A stretch of 64,000 bases of DNA from Apoda limacodes (lineage: Eukaryota > Arthropoda > Insecta > Lepidoptera > Limacodidae). Positions 54,358 to 64,000 of the stretch are shown here, piece by piece (the first letter of the stretch is position 1; every line of letters begins with the position of its first letter). The notes beneath the pieces are model-generated. The model searched no databases. It was not told the DNA's origin and saw only the letters and a program-made list of their open reading frames with translations. Where the stretch lies: contig OX291560.1 of the NCBI GenBank assembly GCA_946406115.1, positions 7,999,158 to 8,063,157 of the forward strand, given 5' to 3'. The position numbers and the translations under genes are program-made.

Positions 54358-54668
54358 CTTTTTAGGGTTTTGTACCTAAAAGGTAATTAGGAACCGTATT
54401 ACTAAGGCTTCGCTGTTCGTCTGTCAGTCCGTCCGTCCGTCTGTCACCAGGCTGTATCTCATGAATCGTTATACTTAATTAGACAGTTGAAATTTTCACA
54501 GAAGATGTATTTCTGTTGCCGCTATAACAACAAATACTAAAAAACAGAAAAATAAATGTTTAAGGGGGCTCTCATACAACATACGTGATTTTTTTGCTCG
54601 TTTTTGTAGATAATGGTACGGAACCCTTCGTGCGCGAGTCCGACTCGCACTTGGCCGATTTTTCTCAA
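54358..54668 (-). mobile_element. CGGCCAAGTGCGAG repeat, near-complete, minus copy
   Basis: Begins TTTTTAGGGTTTTGTACC and ends CGAGTCCGACTCGCACTTGG then CCGATTTT. The interior carries CAGTCCGTCCGTCCGTCTGT, CAGGCTGTATCTCATGAATC and GTTGCCGCTATAACAACAAA. A duplicate in opposite orientation lies at 55289-55700. Confidence 0.75.
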
Positions 54669-55288
54669 TCATTCATATTTTTCTGAGTCAATTTTCATCT
54701 GCTCTTTCTCTTTTTAGCAGCTTCCATCCTAAGAACCAAATTTATCGATCCATGCCCGCAATAAGCATACAGAAATCATTACAAAGTTAAATTTCAACTT
54801 AAGTGAAAAATATGGCGGGTGTGACGTGTGGTAATTACGCATGTGAGCATACCTAATCATTATCTCACTTTCAAGCAAGCAATTTATAGGTGTTCTTAGA
54901 TTAGGGCACTTACATTTTTTAGCGATTTAAGGCTCTCAATGTATTTTGTAATTATCACTTTGTATTTCAATAAAAAAATTTTGGTTGAAATATTGTTTTT
55001 GGTATTTTAAATACATGACATTAAAATATTTTGTAATTTGTATTTTAGTTACAGCATAGTATGTATTTTGCCCAGCCCTGGCTGTATGTAATAGTAAAGA
55101 GAGCGGTCGCGATTGTCACTTTAACTACAATGTAATAATAAAACTATGGTTGAACAATTATTATTTTTTACTTTTTTAAATCTGTCCTTCCTGACTGTTG
55201 TAGCTCTCTTCCAGTGTATTCGTGTCGATCTGCAGACTTGGATTTGGTTTTATTGCCCTATACGTCCTGCTTTTTTACATGCCTAAAA
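54669..55288. other. Spacer between inverted repeat copies
   Basis: AT-rich, about 620 bp, no features recognised. It would be the loop if the flanking copies paired. Confidence 0.5.
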
Positions 55289-55700
55289 AAAAAATCGGCC
55301 AAGTGCGAGTCGGACTCGCGCACGAGTGGTTCCGTACCAGTATCTACAGTCCCGTTTTTTGGGAGCCCCCCTTAAATATTTGTTTTATTTCAATTTAATT
55401 ATTTATTTTTAAAGTGAATATATAACTTAATATTCTATGATTATTTCAAGCGGCGACCTGTTGCCGTTACCAATATCGAGCAAAAACGAGCAAAAATATC
55501 ACGTTTGTTGTATGGGAGCCCCCTCAAATATTTATTTTATTCGGTTTTTTAGTATTTGTTGTTATAGCGGCAATAGAAATACATCTGAGAAAATGTCAAC
55601 TGTCTAACTATCACGGTTCATCAGATACAGCCTATGGTGACTACGGAGTCTTTGTAATAGGGTCCCGTTTTTTACTCTTTAGGTACGGAACCCTAAAAAG
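55289..55700 (+). mobile_element. CGGCCAAGTGCGAG repeat, longest copy, plus
   Basis: Starts TCGGCCAAGTGCGAGTCGGA and ends TTAGGTACGGAACCCTAAAA. It is longer than the minus copy because GGGAGCCCCC and its surroundings occur twice (near 55361 and 55515), an internal duplication. No coding frame. Confidence 0.75.
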
Positions 55701-56544
55701 TGAGTGCTTTTATAATGATCAGCAATACTCCCAAATTCATTGTTTAAAATTTGGTTTTTTTACCACTTTACGAAGTAACGCGTGCCAATCAACCCCAATA
55801 TACGGGCCCTAAACCCATTAGACCCGTAAAATTACTAATGGACATATAAATTTCGTCCGCCACTCAAGCCAAGCAGCTAGCACCTGCCACCGAATAATAC
55901 GATAATTAGAAATAACTGTATCAACTGCTGATAGACAATGTTTTTTACCGTCATAAATTCGACATTTTATATTTTCCTGGTCCAAAAATACTTTGAATGA
56001 CATTTTTGATCAACTAAGCGTGACTTGATTACAGGTACTTATCTGTTATTCGTTTTTACTTAAGTGGTATAATTATTGATAGATGGTAATTTTCCAGCAA
56101 CAATTTTTTGACTCAGCGTTAGCTTGACACAGCTTAAGATGTTAAGAAGAAATAGGTTGAAAGTAGGTAATAGGATGTAAAATTATAAAGGTTGTGTACA
56201 AGATTTTCTAATTTATTTTTATTTCTTTATTATGTGACAGCAAGGCTGAGGGAACAGGCTCAATATTCTGTCTGCTTTATGGGTTTTATTTATACTTTAT
56301 ATGGGATTTTTGAAGTCAGTTTATTAATAATACTTATGCTGATACTTTTTATCTTTAACTTTATTTATGTCTGGTTCGAATTGTAATTTTTGTAGCTAAA
56401 TTCATAAAAACAAAATTAAAAACCTTTATTAAGAATTTTTTTCTATAATTAGGTATAATTGATTATTATAAGGGTAGGTACAGTGCAATAAATTTTTCTG
56501 AGTCGGTGTTTGATCGCTAGTGTCATTGTGAATTCACACTATTT
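55701..56544. other. No recognised feature
   Basis: Hydrophobic AT-rich frames at 56192-56386 are typical of chance translation of T-rich DNA. Confidence 0.45.
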
Positions 56545-56818
56545 CAAATATAAATAAATAAATATTTTTGGACATTACACACAGCGCCATCTGGCCCCAA
56601 AGCAAGCAGAGCTAGTGTAATGGCGACCAGCGCAGACAACGGATACAAATACATATATATTACATTTTTTTTCGTAAATACATACATATCATACATAAAT
56701 ACACCCAGACTCAAGACAAACACAAATGTTTATCACATAAGTGTTTGTCCGGTGCGGGAATCGAACCCACACCCTCTGCACAGCAGTCGGCCACACTAAC
56801 AACTACGCTGCGAGGGAA
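56545..56818 (-). mobile_element. tRNA-derived SINE, minus copy
   Basis: Inverted B box GCGGGAATCGAACCCAC at 56754-56770, body GACTCAAGACAAACACAAAT, block GCGCCATCTGGCCCCAAAGC, and an inverted (TAAA)-type tail at 56545-56565. It is well preserved, with normal box spacing. Confidence 0.85.
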
Positions 56819-59800
56819 TATGTCGACAGTAGTTTTATTTTTTGACAACTGGGTCAGAAAAATTTGTTGCACTGTATTAAGAAGCAACATTATACAAAAA
56901 CTTTCGCTGGACCTGAAAATTTTTCAATTAGTATTTTTATTAAAAACGAAATTATTTAACTATTTATTAGTGTGTACCGACTGGAAGAAAAAAACTTACA
57001 ATTTAAATGTCCAATACCACATTGCTATCGCGCTCCGTTACGCAAGGGTTGGTTACTTCTCTACCCTAACTTCACCTCATCTATACCTAGTAATCTCTTT
57101 CTCACAATAAATACAATTCTATTACAATAACATAAAGTTCATATTATAAAAAAATATTTCTTGACTTACTACATTTTACTATTGCCTTGACCGACTCTGA
57201 GCAGCTGCGTCTGCACACTAAATTAAACTTTATCAGTTAGACGTAAAGTACTTTTTAGAAAGTTTTTGGATTTATGTAATGTCTTGAGCCAAGTTCTGCT
57301 TGGAAGATCATGGCATCGTCTGAGGGTTAGTAGACCGCAGTTTATTGTTGGATTTTTTTATTGTTTCTGGAAAGGGTAGTTATATGAGAGGAAGTGTTAC
57401 AATTGGTTGCGTTACGGGAGGGGGGGGGGGAGTTTTATTGCTGCTACTGCCCTATTGTTCCTTTGCCTTAGTTATACAGTATCTGCCTGAAATGTTAATT
57501 TTTATACAACAGTCGGCGTACATTTATATTTTCATTACAGTTGGATTGTAAAATAATTTTGTAACTTTTTTAAATATACAGTTTGTATCGATATTTTGAT
57601 ATTTATTAAATAAACTGTCTTCATATTGATATATATATGTACGTATAAACTGACAGAAATGTATATACAGTGGACAGAAGTATAAATTTAAAGCAAAAGA
57701 GATTTAAGTATTATCTCTCAATTTCAATTTCATTTTACATTTTCGAAAAGTGTAAAATATGTTCTAAATTGTTTGTACACAAATGTAGTGGTTTTTTCAC
57801 TTATTTAATCTTTGTTCAAATATGATGGTATGTTGTAGAACTGTATATGACTTGTGGTGTTAAAAAATAGTTGAAAAAGTCACTTCTGTTTTTTTGTCAG
57901 TCATATAAAATAAGAATATATTATTAACCTTAATGCTTGGTCATTAATTAAAATGTTTGACGCTTATATAATTAGGCACATTAGATAGATTCTAAAGAAT
58001 TGAATTTAACGAGTAAATAGGACATATCACAGTCACAATTACTCGTTTTCTTAGACCTTCTTCTTCTTTACCTTCAAGAATTGGCTGTTTATGAGATTTT
58101 ACTACTTTTTATAAACAAATCACTTTAATCTACACTGTGCACGTATTTTGCAGCATGTTTTTGTTGGGATTTTACTTCTATTTGCAGGTAATTTTATTCT
58201 TATTTCTTATACAACAGTTTTGGGTCAGCAATATCTTTGTCTTCTCTTTTTCTGGTTAAAGTTCTTGGCTTTGCTACTTTCGTATTACCCACTCACGATT
58301 TTTGTTAGTTCTTCTTGATAGTTTAGAAGTTTCAATTTTGGAAAGTTCAGGACGGTAAGTACATCAAAGTACGTTGGTGATACTGTTATCAAGGTTAATA
58401 AGATAAACTCCTCGGAGTGGTCACTCCAGAAAATGCTACTTAGGTTTACCCACACGAGAGTACAGAGCAGCCAATGTATATTTTTTCACATCAGGTAAGT
58501 AACTTTTTAAACTTTCGCGGTTATTGTCACCCGTGAAGATGGCGCATGCAACTGTGCTGAAATTTCTGGAACTCAACACATCAGGTAGCTGGCACTCTAG
58601 ATCTTCGATGTTTTATGCAAGCCTTCGTTTTTATATGCGCTCAGAAAACTCTCATCAGATTAAATGTTTTTACTAGGTAGGGAAACATTAAGATATCTTT
58701 AATTGTTTGGCTGGGCGCTTGAGTTTCACATCTGGGTCGACAGATACTCCAGATCTTTGGAAAATAGGTTTTGATAGTTTTTCCTTTATGTGAGTATATG
58801 ACAGCTAAACATGTTTTGGCTCATTTCTATAGTCGGGTTATTGACATTGAAAGTATAATGTACATTATGCGGTCAAACAAAACGCAACTAAATAAAAAGG
58901 ATTAAATTTTAAGCTGCTATGCAGACTTGACTGCGATTGCGAAGTCTATGCAAGCTTGCTAAGGTATATCAATAGTTAAGTTTTTTGTGAAAAGTCCAAC
59001 AGAACCTCGACCGGTTATTGCAAAGAAACTAGATGCCTAAAATTTTTCATGCAAATTCCACTATCGAGTACTAAATGTGCATAAGAATGTGAAAGACTAA
59101 CTATAGATGCAATATACAGCAAGCGTATGAAGTCGTAACTTTCAACTTTACATCTTCAAGTAGGTAACATTACTCGTCGTGCAATCAACTTAAAACACTT
59201 GAAGCACGAAATCAACACCATTTAATATATATAGTTTATTTGTTATTGTAAATAAACCCATCACTCAAGATGCGCATCCAATCAATTTACTAACCTTACT
59301 TTCGATCAATTAACTACCATCACTTATTATTGGGTAACGTTTTATTAGAATGTTAAGTTTATGCAACTTAAGCTGACAACACACTGCACGAATAAAAACC
59401 GGAACGAAATACACCTACTTATTTTTCCGGTTGTTTTACGGATTCTATTACGATAATTTACCGATTAAGAATTCGAATGACGGCTGTGGACAGTAAATAA
59501 TAATTATATATTTAACTGTTTTGTGTTGATAAGTCTTAATAAATATTTTATACGCTCGTGTCAAGATAGTTACGTATGGTATGTTAAAATATCGACAGCT
59601 GCGTTGTTGGCATCGGGCTCAAACTACGTGCTCTATTAGCCAGTATATTTATCTATGTGTTACCTTACGGTCTGTGTGCCATTATTTACCAGATTCGGAC
59701 TTTTTGAACCGAACCTTCATCGATTCCCTAGCTGGAGGATTAAGTCTACGCAGGCATTTTTACGACCAGCGACCCTGCACTGCTGCGGCTGAGATACGAT

Positions 59801-59952
59801 AAGCCCACTTTTAATTCATAGTCTGTGCTTATATAATAGGTGCAAAATATCATCTGCACTTAAGATTTTGGTCTGATCTGTCATACCAGTAATTAAAGCC
59901 TGATATTCGTATAACATTTCAATCAACCTACCTAACCTACGAACTCGAGAAA
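56819..59952. other. Long anonymous AT-rich stretch
   Basis: 57417-57430 has a G11 run. The minus strand near 58395-58500 reads a weak WSDHSEEF-like string that was considered and rejected as transposase. 59581-59802 is a 73-codon frame with no recognised domain. No bounded repeat. Confidence 0.45.
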
Positions 59953-60204
59953 TCCATACTAATATTATAAACGCGAAAGTAACTATCTCTGTCAGTCTGT
60001 CTGTTATATCTTTACGCTTAAACCGCTACACCGATTAAGATGAAATTTGGCATGGAGATGGTTTGAGTCCCAGAAAAAGACATAAGCCACTTGAAAACGT
60101 CAAGTGTGATTCTGTTTTTTTTATAATTGAGGAGTTTCCTACACCGCTAACCGAATTTAGGTCGGGTGAAACTCCACCCAGCAGCTGCTGGCACAAGTTA
60201 GTTG
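59953..60204 (-). mobile_element. Lep1/Helitron-like repeat, minus copy
   Basis: Starts CCATACTAATATTATAAACG and ends GGTCGGGTGAAACTCCACCC then CAAGTTAGT. The interior GATGAAATTTGGCATGGAGA and AATTGAGGAGTTTCC match the plus copies. The GC-rich terminus is partly eroded. Confidence 0.72.
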
Positions 60205-60892
60205 ATAATAAAATATGAAAATCCAGAAATGAGCCAAACGCACGGAGGCCTTAAGGAAACAAGGTTTGTTATGTACCTTTATATTAACACCTGTTTCTAA
60301 ATTTATGATGACAAAAACAACGGAATCTGCAATTCCTTTTTGTATGCCAGTAACTTAAGTTTTATGTTAGTCTAGCTTTACAACTTACAGTTACTGTAAC
60401 ATGTAATGCTGTAAGTCACCGCTTAACCCTCGGTTAACCAACTTTAATTATTACAAGAATTTATGAATATGTATGGGAGCTGGTCGCCCCATGAACCAAG
60501 CTCTATAAGTCTAACAAAGGCCAATCACTCAAGCTTGCGGTCTCAAAGATAAGCTCAGCGGACTTAAACATTGTGTTATGTTAATATTCTACTGTTAAAG
60601 TTATATAAGTACTTTGTTAAACTAGTTATTATAGTTATTACACAAAATGATACATTTAAAGTAAGTAGTTTGATGATGCAAGAAGCAAAATGCAGTCATT
60701 ATCTAATTGCGGAAGACTTGGCTATAAAACTTTTGTTTTGTGTGTCTGTTTTATTTTCTTTTTTATGTAATTGAGAAAGGTTAATGTAGTGTAGATTATA
60801 CCTAAATGTAAATACTTTTCATTCATCATCATGACCTCAAACTAATTAAAGATTACTGCATACCAGACAACGGAAACCTTACTTTTGTAACA
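60205..60892. other. No recognised feature
   Basis: AT-rich; a plus-strand frame at 60571-60774 is hydrophobic and unremarkable. Confidence 0.45.
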
Positions 60893-61022
60893 TACGTACA
60901 TGTATATTATAAGTACATAGAAAACATCCAAACTTAAGACAAACATAAATGTTTTTCCTGTGCGGGAATCGAACCCGGCCTGGGTTCAGCAGGCAGGTCA
61001 CTGAGCCACAGAGCCACCGTGA
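60893..61022 (-). mobile_element. tRNA-derived SINE fragment
   Basis: Inverted B box GTGCGGGAATCGAACCCGG (60960-60978) and inverted A-box side GTCACTGAGCCACAGAGCCA. Only the head and the start of the body (ACTTAAGACAAACATAAATG) remain. Confidence 0.72.
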
Positions 61023-61563
61023 ATGAAACTGGCGATTAAGAAAACTCACACTCAACTCACTTTTACTTACTTCTAAATTTGTCAAAGTAACTAACTAACG
61101 ATTTAAAATTTTAAAACTTTCCTCATCCTTGTGGCAAAATAATAATATGGTACCATCTCTGGCTCGTTTGATGGACGTGGGAGCTGGGAGTTGTTCGTTG
61201 AAACTGCATGTTCAATAGCTAATAGTGAGTAAGTCCATGTCCTTTGGTTTCACACACATTGTGAAGGGATGTGGCAACTCTAGCGTATTTTTTTTATTTT
61301 TTAAGAGCGTGCCCATCAGGGTTCTTTTCTAATTTACCGTCGAGCGACACGACACGATTTTATTGTAGATGTTAATAAGGTAAGGCCAGGCGAAGGGCGC
61401 GCAATTAGTGCTTGCAAAAGTGTCCAATGAATGACTGTATGCACGAGAAAGGGGTTAAATATATTAGCTATTTATTTATGTAATTCTTGCGAATGTGAGT
61501 GCTTAGTCACGTATTAACAGGCAACGCAGCCGCAGCCATTGCATAAAATGATTTTATACTAAA
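61023..61563. other. No recognised feature
   Basis: AT-rich with a mildly GC-richer segment at 61320-61430; nothing coding. Confidence 0.4.
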
Positions 61564-61680
61564 TATTTTGTACCTGGGATCTTATTGGGAACAGTCTGAA
61601 GTACTCTAGACTCGTGAATAATTCTAGCCCAGGCTTTTGTATTTTAGAGCCTGGTAACCCTAGTCTACCCTAGCTTTGTA
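61564..61680. repeat. Diverged copy of the 39071 hairpin repeat
   Basis: GTACCTGGGATCTTATTGGG then AACAGTCTGAAGTACTC parallels GTGCTGGGACCTTATTTGGA then AACTGTCTCAAG at 39071. A local stem, CCAGGCT/AGCCTGG, lies at 61630-61655. Confidence 0.45.
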
Positions 61681-62766
61681 ACCCTAGTTGCACTTCCCTT
61701 TAGTAAGAGTTCTAAGTGCGGATTTATTCGATGGAGACGTGTTTTTGCTTGTTAATTTTTTTAATTTAGTCTAGTAGGATTCGACGAAAAATTTCACGAA
61801 GATCTGTGAAGAATTATGCATCGAAGACTTATAGATAATGAAATGAAAACAATACGTAAGTAACAGCGAGCAAAATTGTGAAAATTTTCAGTTAAAGCTG
61901 CGACGAAATAATGATTTTTGTCGTTATTATTGGCGTCATAATGTGTTTATGCTAGGCTATATGGATTCAATTTCCAACAGCCTTCCAGAGCTTCTAATGA
62001 AGCCTGGACAAATAAAAACAAACTCTATTATAGTAAGGTTTACTAGTTGCGCGTGCTTAAATGTTGTAACTACAGACTTTATGCAACAAGTTACTGAAAA
62101 GGCTACTAATGTGATACTAGTTTTGATTCTCTGGGAAATAAAGTACGAAAGTATAAAAAATACTTAAAACAACAGAATTTTGTAAGCTGTTTATACTGAT
62201 GTCACTCGAAAACATGAAAGTCACTGTACGTCAGAAGTTAGAGTTGGGATCGTTACCCGGCTCGGCCAAACCGCGGGTGTGAGGTGACGCCGCCGGCCAC
62301 GATCCGGAACGCCGCACACGTCACGCCACCACACCGGTACACCACACCCGTCGCGTGCGCAATACACACACACAAATAGGGTTACAAATTAAAAAAGTAA
62401 TTATTTGGTATGTGTTAAAATGTATGTCATCTTAATACTAGTATTATATTTTGTACATCGGACAAATAAGATACACTTCATATTTTCGTTTCACACAACA
62501 CCTAAGTAGTCTACTTCGAAGGTCATTGATTTCACATATTTACCTCAACACAAGGTAAGATTATTTTTCTAGTTTTGTATAAAAATGATTTAAGTTATAT
62601 CTGTTTAGTCTGTATCTAGGTATAGTGCAACAAAATTTTCTAAAGCGGTGGTCAAAAACCAAAACTACTGTCACCATATTGAAATGGTTTGAACTTACAA
62701 CGAAACTAGTGACCACACACTCAAAATCAAAAGGTGCCAAAAAAAAAAAATTTGAAGCACCCTGAC
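61681..62766. other. Mixed stretch with one GC-rich island
   Basis: AT-rich except for 62225-62350, described separately. An AC run lies at 62362-62373 and an A-rich tract at 62739-62750. Confidence 0.45.
62199..62350. other. CpG-rich island with a 27-codon frame
   Basis: From GGGATCGTTACCCGGCTCGG to CACACCCGTCGCGTGCGC the sequence is strongly GC- and CpG-rich in an AT-rich region. A short frame (ATG at 62199 to TGA at 62282) encodes MKVTVRQKLELGSLPGSAKP in its main part; after the stop the same frame stays open through the rest of the island. It might be an exon, promoter or transposon relic. No match is recognised. Confidence 0.2.
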
Positions 62767-63134
62767 GATGGAGGAAGCGAGTTTTGGCGCGCATCTTAAG
62801 AAGGAGTGGTGTTTTTTCTGTTTAATTTTCTAAATTCATTTAGTGTGCTTCGATGTATATATTTTAGCAGTCTTTAACGGAAACGTGTTAAGAATTTTGC
62901 AGCGAAGGCTAATGGATAGCGAATTATAAAGAAATAAGCAGGACATGACGCGCAAATTCTGAAGGATGCCACCAAATCTCCCGCCCTTCAACATAAAACT
63001 TGTATATGGCGATTCTCAAAACTTAAATATAGGCACTTGACTATATTTACACATGACTATGGAGAAATGATATGCTATAATGCGAAATCTGAATCCACAT
63101 CGAAGAAGGAAGGAAGGAAGGATGGAGGAAGCGA
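62767..63134 (+). mobile_element. Unclassified SINE-like retroposon (copy 2) with perfect TSD
   Basis: The insert at 62781-63120 (340 bp) is bounded by the perfect 14-bp direct repeat GATGGAGGAAGCGA at 62767-62780 and 63121-63134. It begins GTTTTGGCGCGCATCTTAAG and ends in a GAAGGAAGGAAGGAAG tail. By eye it is highly similar over its full length to the minus strand of 1220-1563. The target duplications of the two copies differ, so they are independent insertions. No Pol III boxes or reverse-transcriptase frame were seen. Confidence 0.82.
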
Positions 63135-64000
63135 CCTGTTTAGAACCGGATCCTACAATTTTCATTTACAAAAAAGGAAAAATAAGTCAGACTTCAATAT
63201 CATAGAAATAAAATTCTACATCTATGTTCAATATAAATCTATATCTATGATAAAAATAAGAGAATTTTAATATTCCACCACCACCAAAACTTGGGTAAAA
63301 AGTGGGTGGTCCAAAGTCCTTACCATTGTTTATTTAGTTTTCAATCGATAGCTTCAAACCATTAATCGATTAATCAACGATCGGTTTATTCTTAAATAAA
63401 AATAATAACAATATTTATTCGAAATGACAGCCGGTGCACGCGACACAATTTTACTGTATTAAACGTTCAAAAACTAAAACTCCTGACATACTGAACCTTT
63501 AATCCAAGGACATAAAGGTGTTTGTGTATTTGTTTCATGATAAAGTTAAATTTGTTAGTTTAAGCTAGGGTAAACACCCCACACGTATTGAAATAATTAT
63601 TCAACGAGTTATTTTGCGCGCGTTAAGAAACAACTGTTAGACTTATACATGTTTTTGTATTAGAGTAGGTTTTATACTAGCCGGTTTTATATTAATAACA
63701 TTTTCTGCTGGTATTTTAATAATTCTGTATAAAAGAATAATGTAGTGAAGGCAGTTAATGATACTTAACCGGATTAGCGTCTTTCAATGTTGTCAACGAT
63801 TGACGGATTTCCTGTCATTTTCAATGGATTTTAATGGGTATGTGGCAGTCTTTCTTTCTTAGGAATGACAAATATGTGGATAGTCCCACTTATTACAAGT
63901 GAGGGCTTATGTACGTATGTAGGTATATATTTACGTGAATTTTTTTTTAGGTTATCTTGAGTTAACCTTAAATCGAATTGCTTTATGGACCTCTTAATTT
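63135..64000. other. No recognised feature
   Basis: AT-rich to the window end; ATCGATTAATCAACGAT-type local symmetry near 63365. Nothing coding. Confidence 0.45.

Noticed and set aside
57650..58900. Possible second Tc1-like transposase on the minus strand (WSDHSEEF-like string)
   Set aside because: Only a few residues match, no D-D-E context follows and no inverted repeats could be found.
59581..59802. 73-codon frame and a tRNA-like B-box string on the minus strand
   Set aside because: The would-be A and B boxes are too close together, and the frame has no recognised domain.

Overview
The window is eukaryotic, AT-rich, non-coding nuclear DNA, almost certainly from a moth or butterfly (Lepidoptera). 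The assignment rests on the repeats. They include terminus fragments starting CTAGCTTTTGCCCGCGG (Lep1/Helitron-like), a repeat starting CGGCCAAGTGCGAGTCGG and ending in a TACGGAACCC block, TIR elements beginning AACCGACTTCAAAAA, and tRNA-derived SINEs with a GGTTCGATTCCC B box. I associate all of these with lepidopteran genomes from memory; no database was searched. I found no intact protein-coding gene, no functional tRNA or rRNA gene, no CRISPR array and no bacterial-type operon. Most open reading frames are chance AT-rich frames or transposon debris.

Layout: 1-1.6 kb holds a TIR element and one copy of an unclassified 344-bp retroposon with perfect 13-bp target-site duplications. 1.6-10 kb is mostly anonymous, with an old LINE tail, a hairpin element, one small GC-rich candidate exon at 2798-2899 and a CRE-like palindrome at 9424. 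10-14.5 kb is a cluster: a Lep1-like copy, a deleted Tc1/mariner element and three copies of one LINE family (LINE-A here), one of them carrying most of a reverse transcriptase. 18-19 kb has a LINE-A copy tail-to-tail with a 5S-rRNA-derived repeat. 24-25.3 kb is a broken Jockey-type LINE. 30.3-31.3 kb is a candidate TIR element with six subterminal repeats. 34-36.2 kb is a nest: an RTE-type LINE with a 9-bp duplication, a fold-back MITE, and a second LINE (LINE-B) inserted inside a LINE-A tail. 38.8-39.2 kb is a four-unit minisatellite joined to a hairpin repeat. 40-61 kb carries scattered LINE-A, Lep1-like, SINE and CGGCCAAGTGCGAG copies, including an inverted pair at 54.4/55.3 kb. The second copy of the unclassified retroposon lies at 62.8-63.1 kb in opposite orientation, with its own perfect 14-bp duplication.

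Nothing here works as a coordinated gene set. It reads as intergenic or long-intron sequence built by repeated retroposition. The best leads for new biology are the unclassified retroposon, the 5S-headed repeat and the TIR element with subterminal repeats. A few small GC-rich frames (2798, 5110, 18954, 47508, 62199) could be host exons but are unproven.
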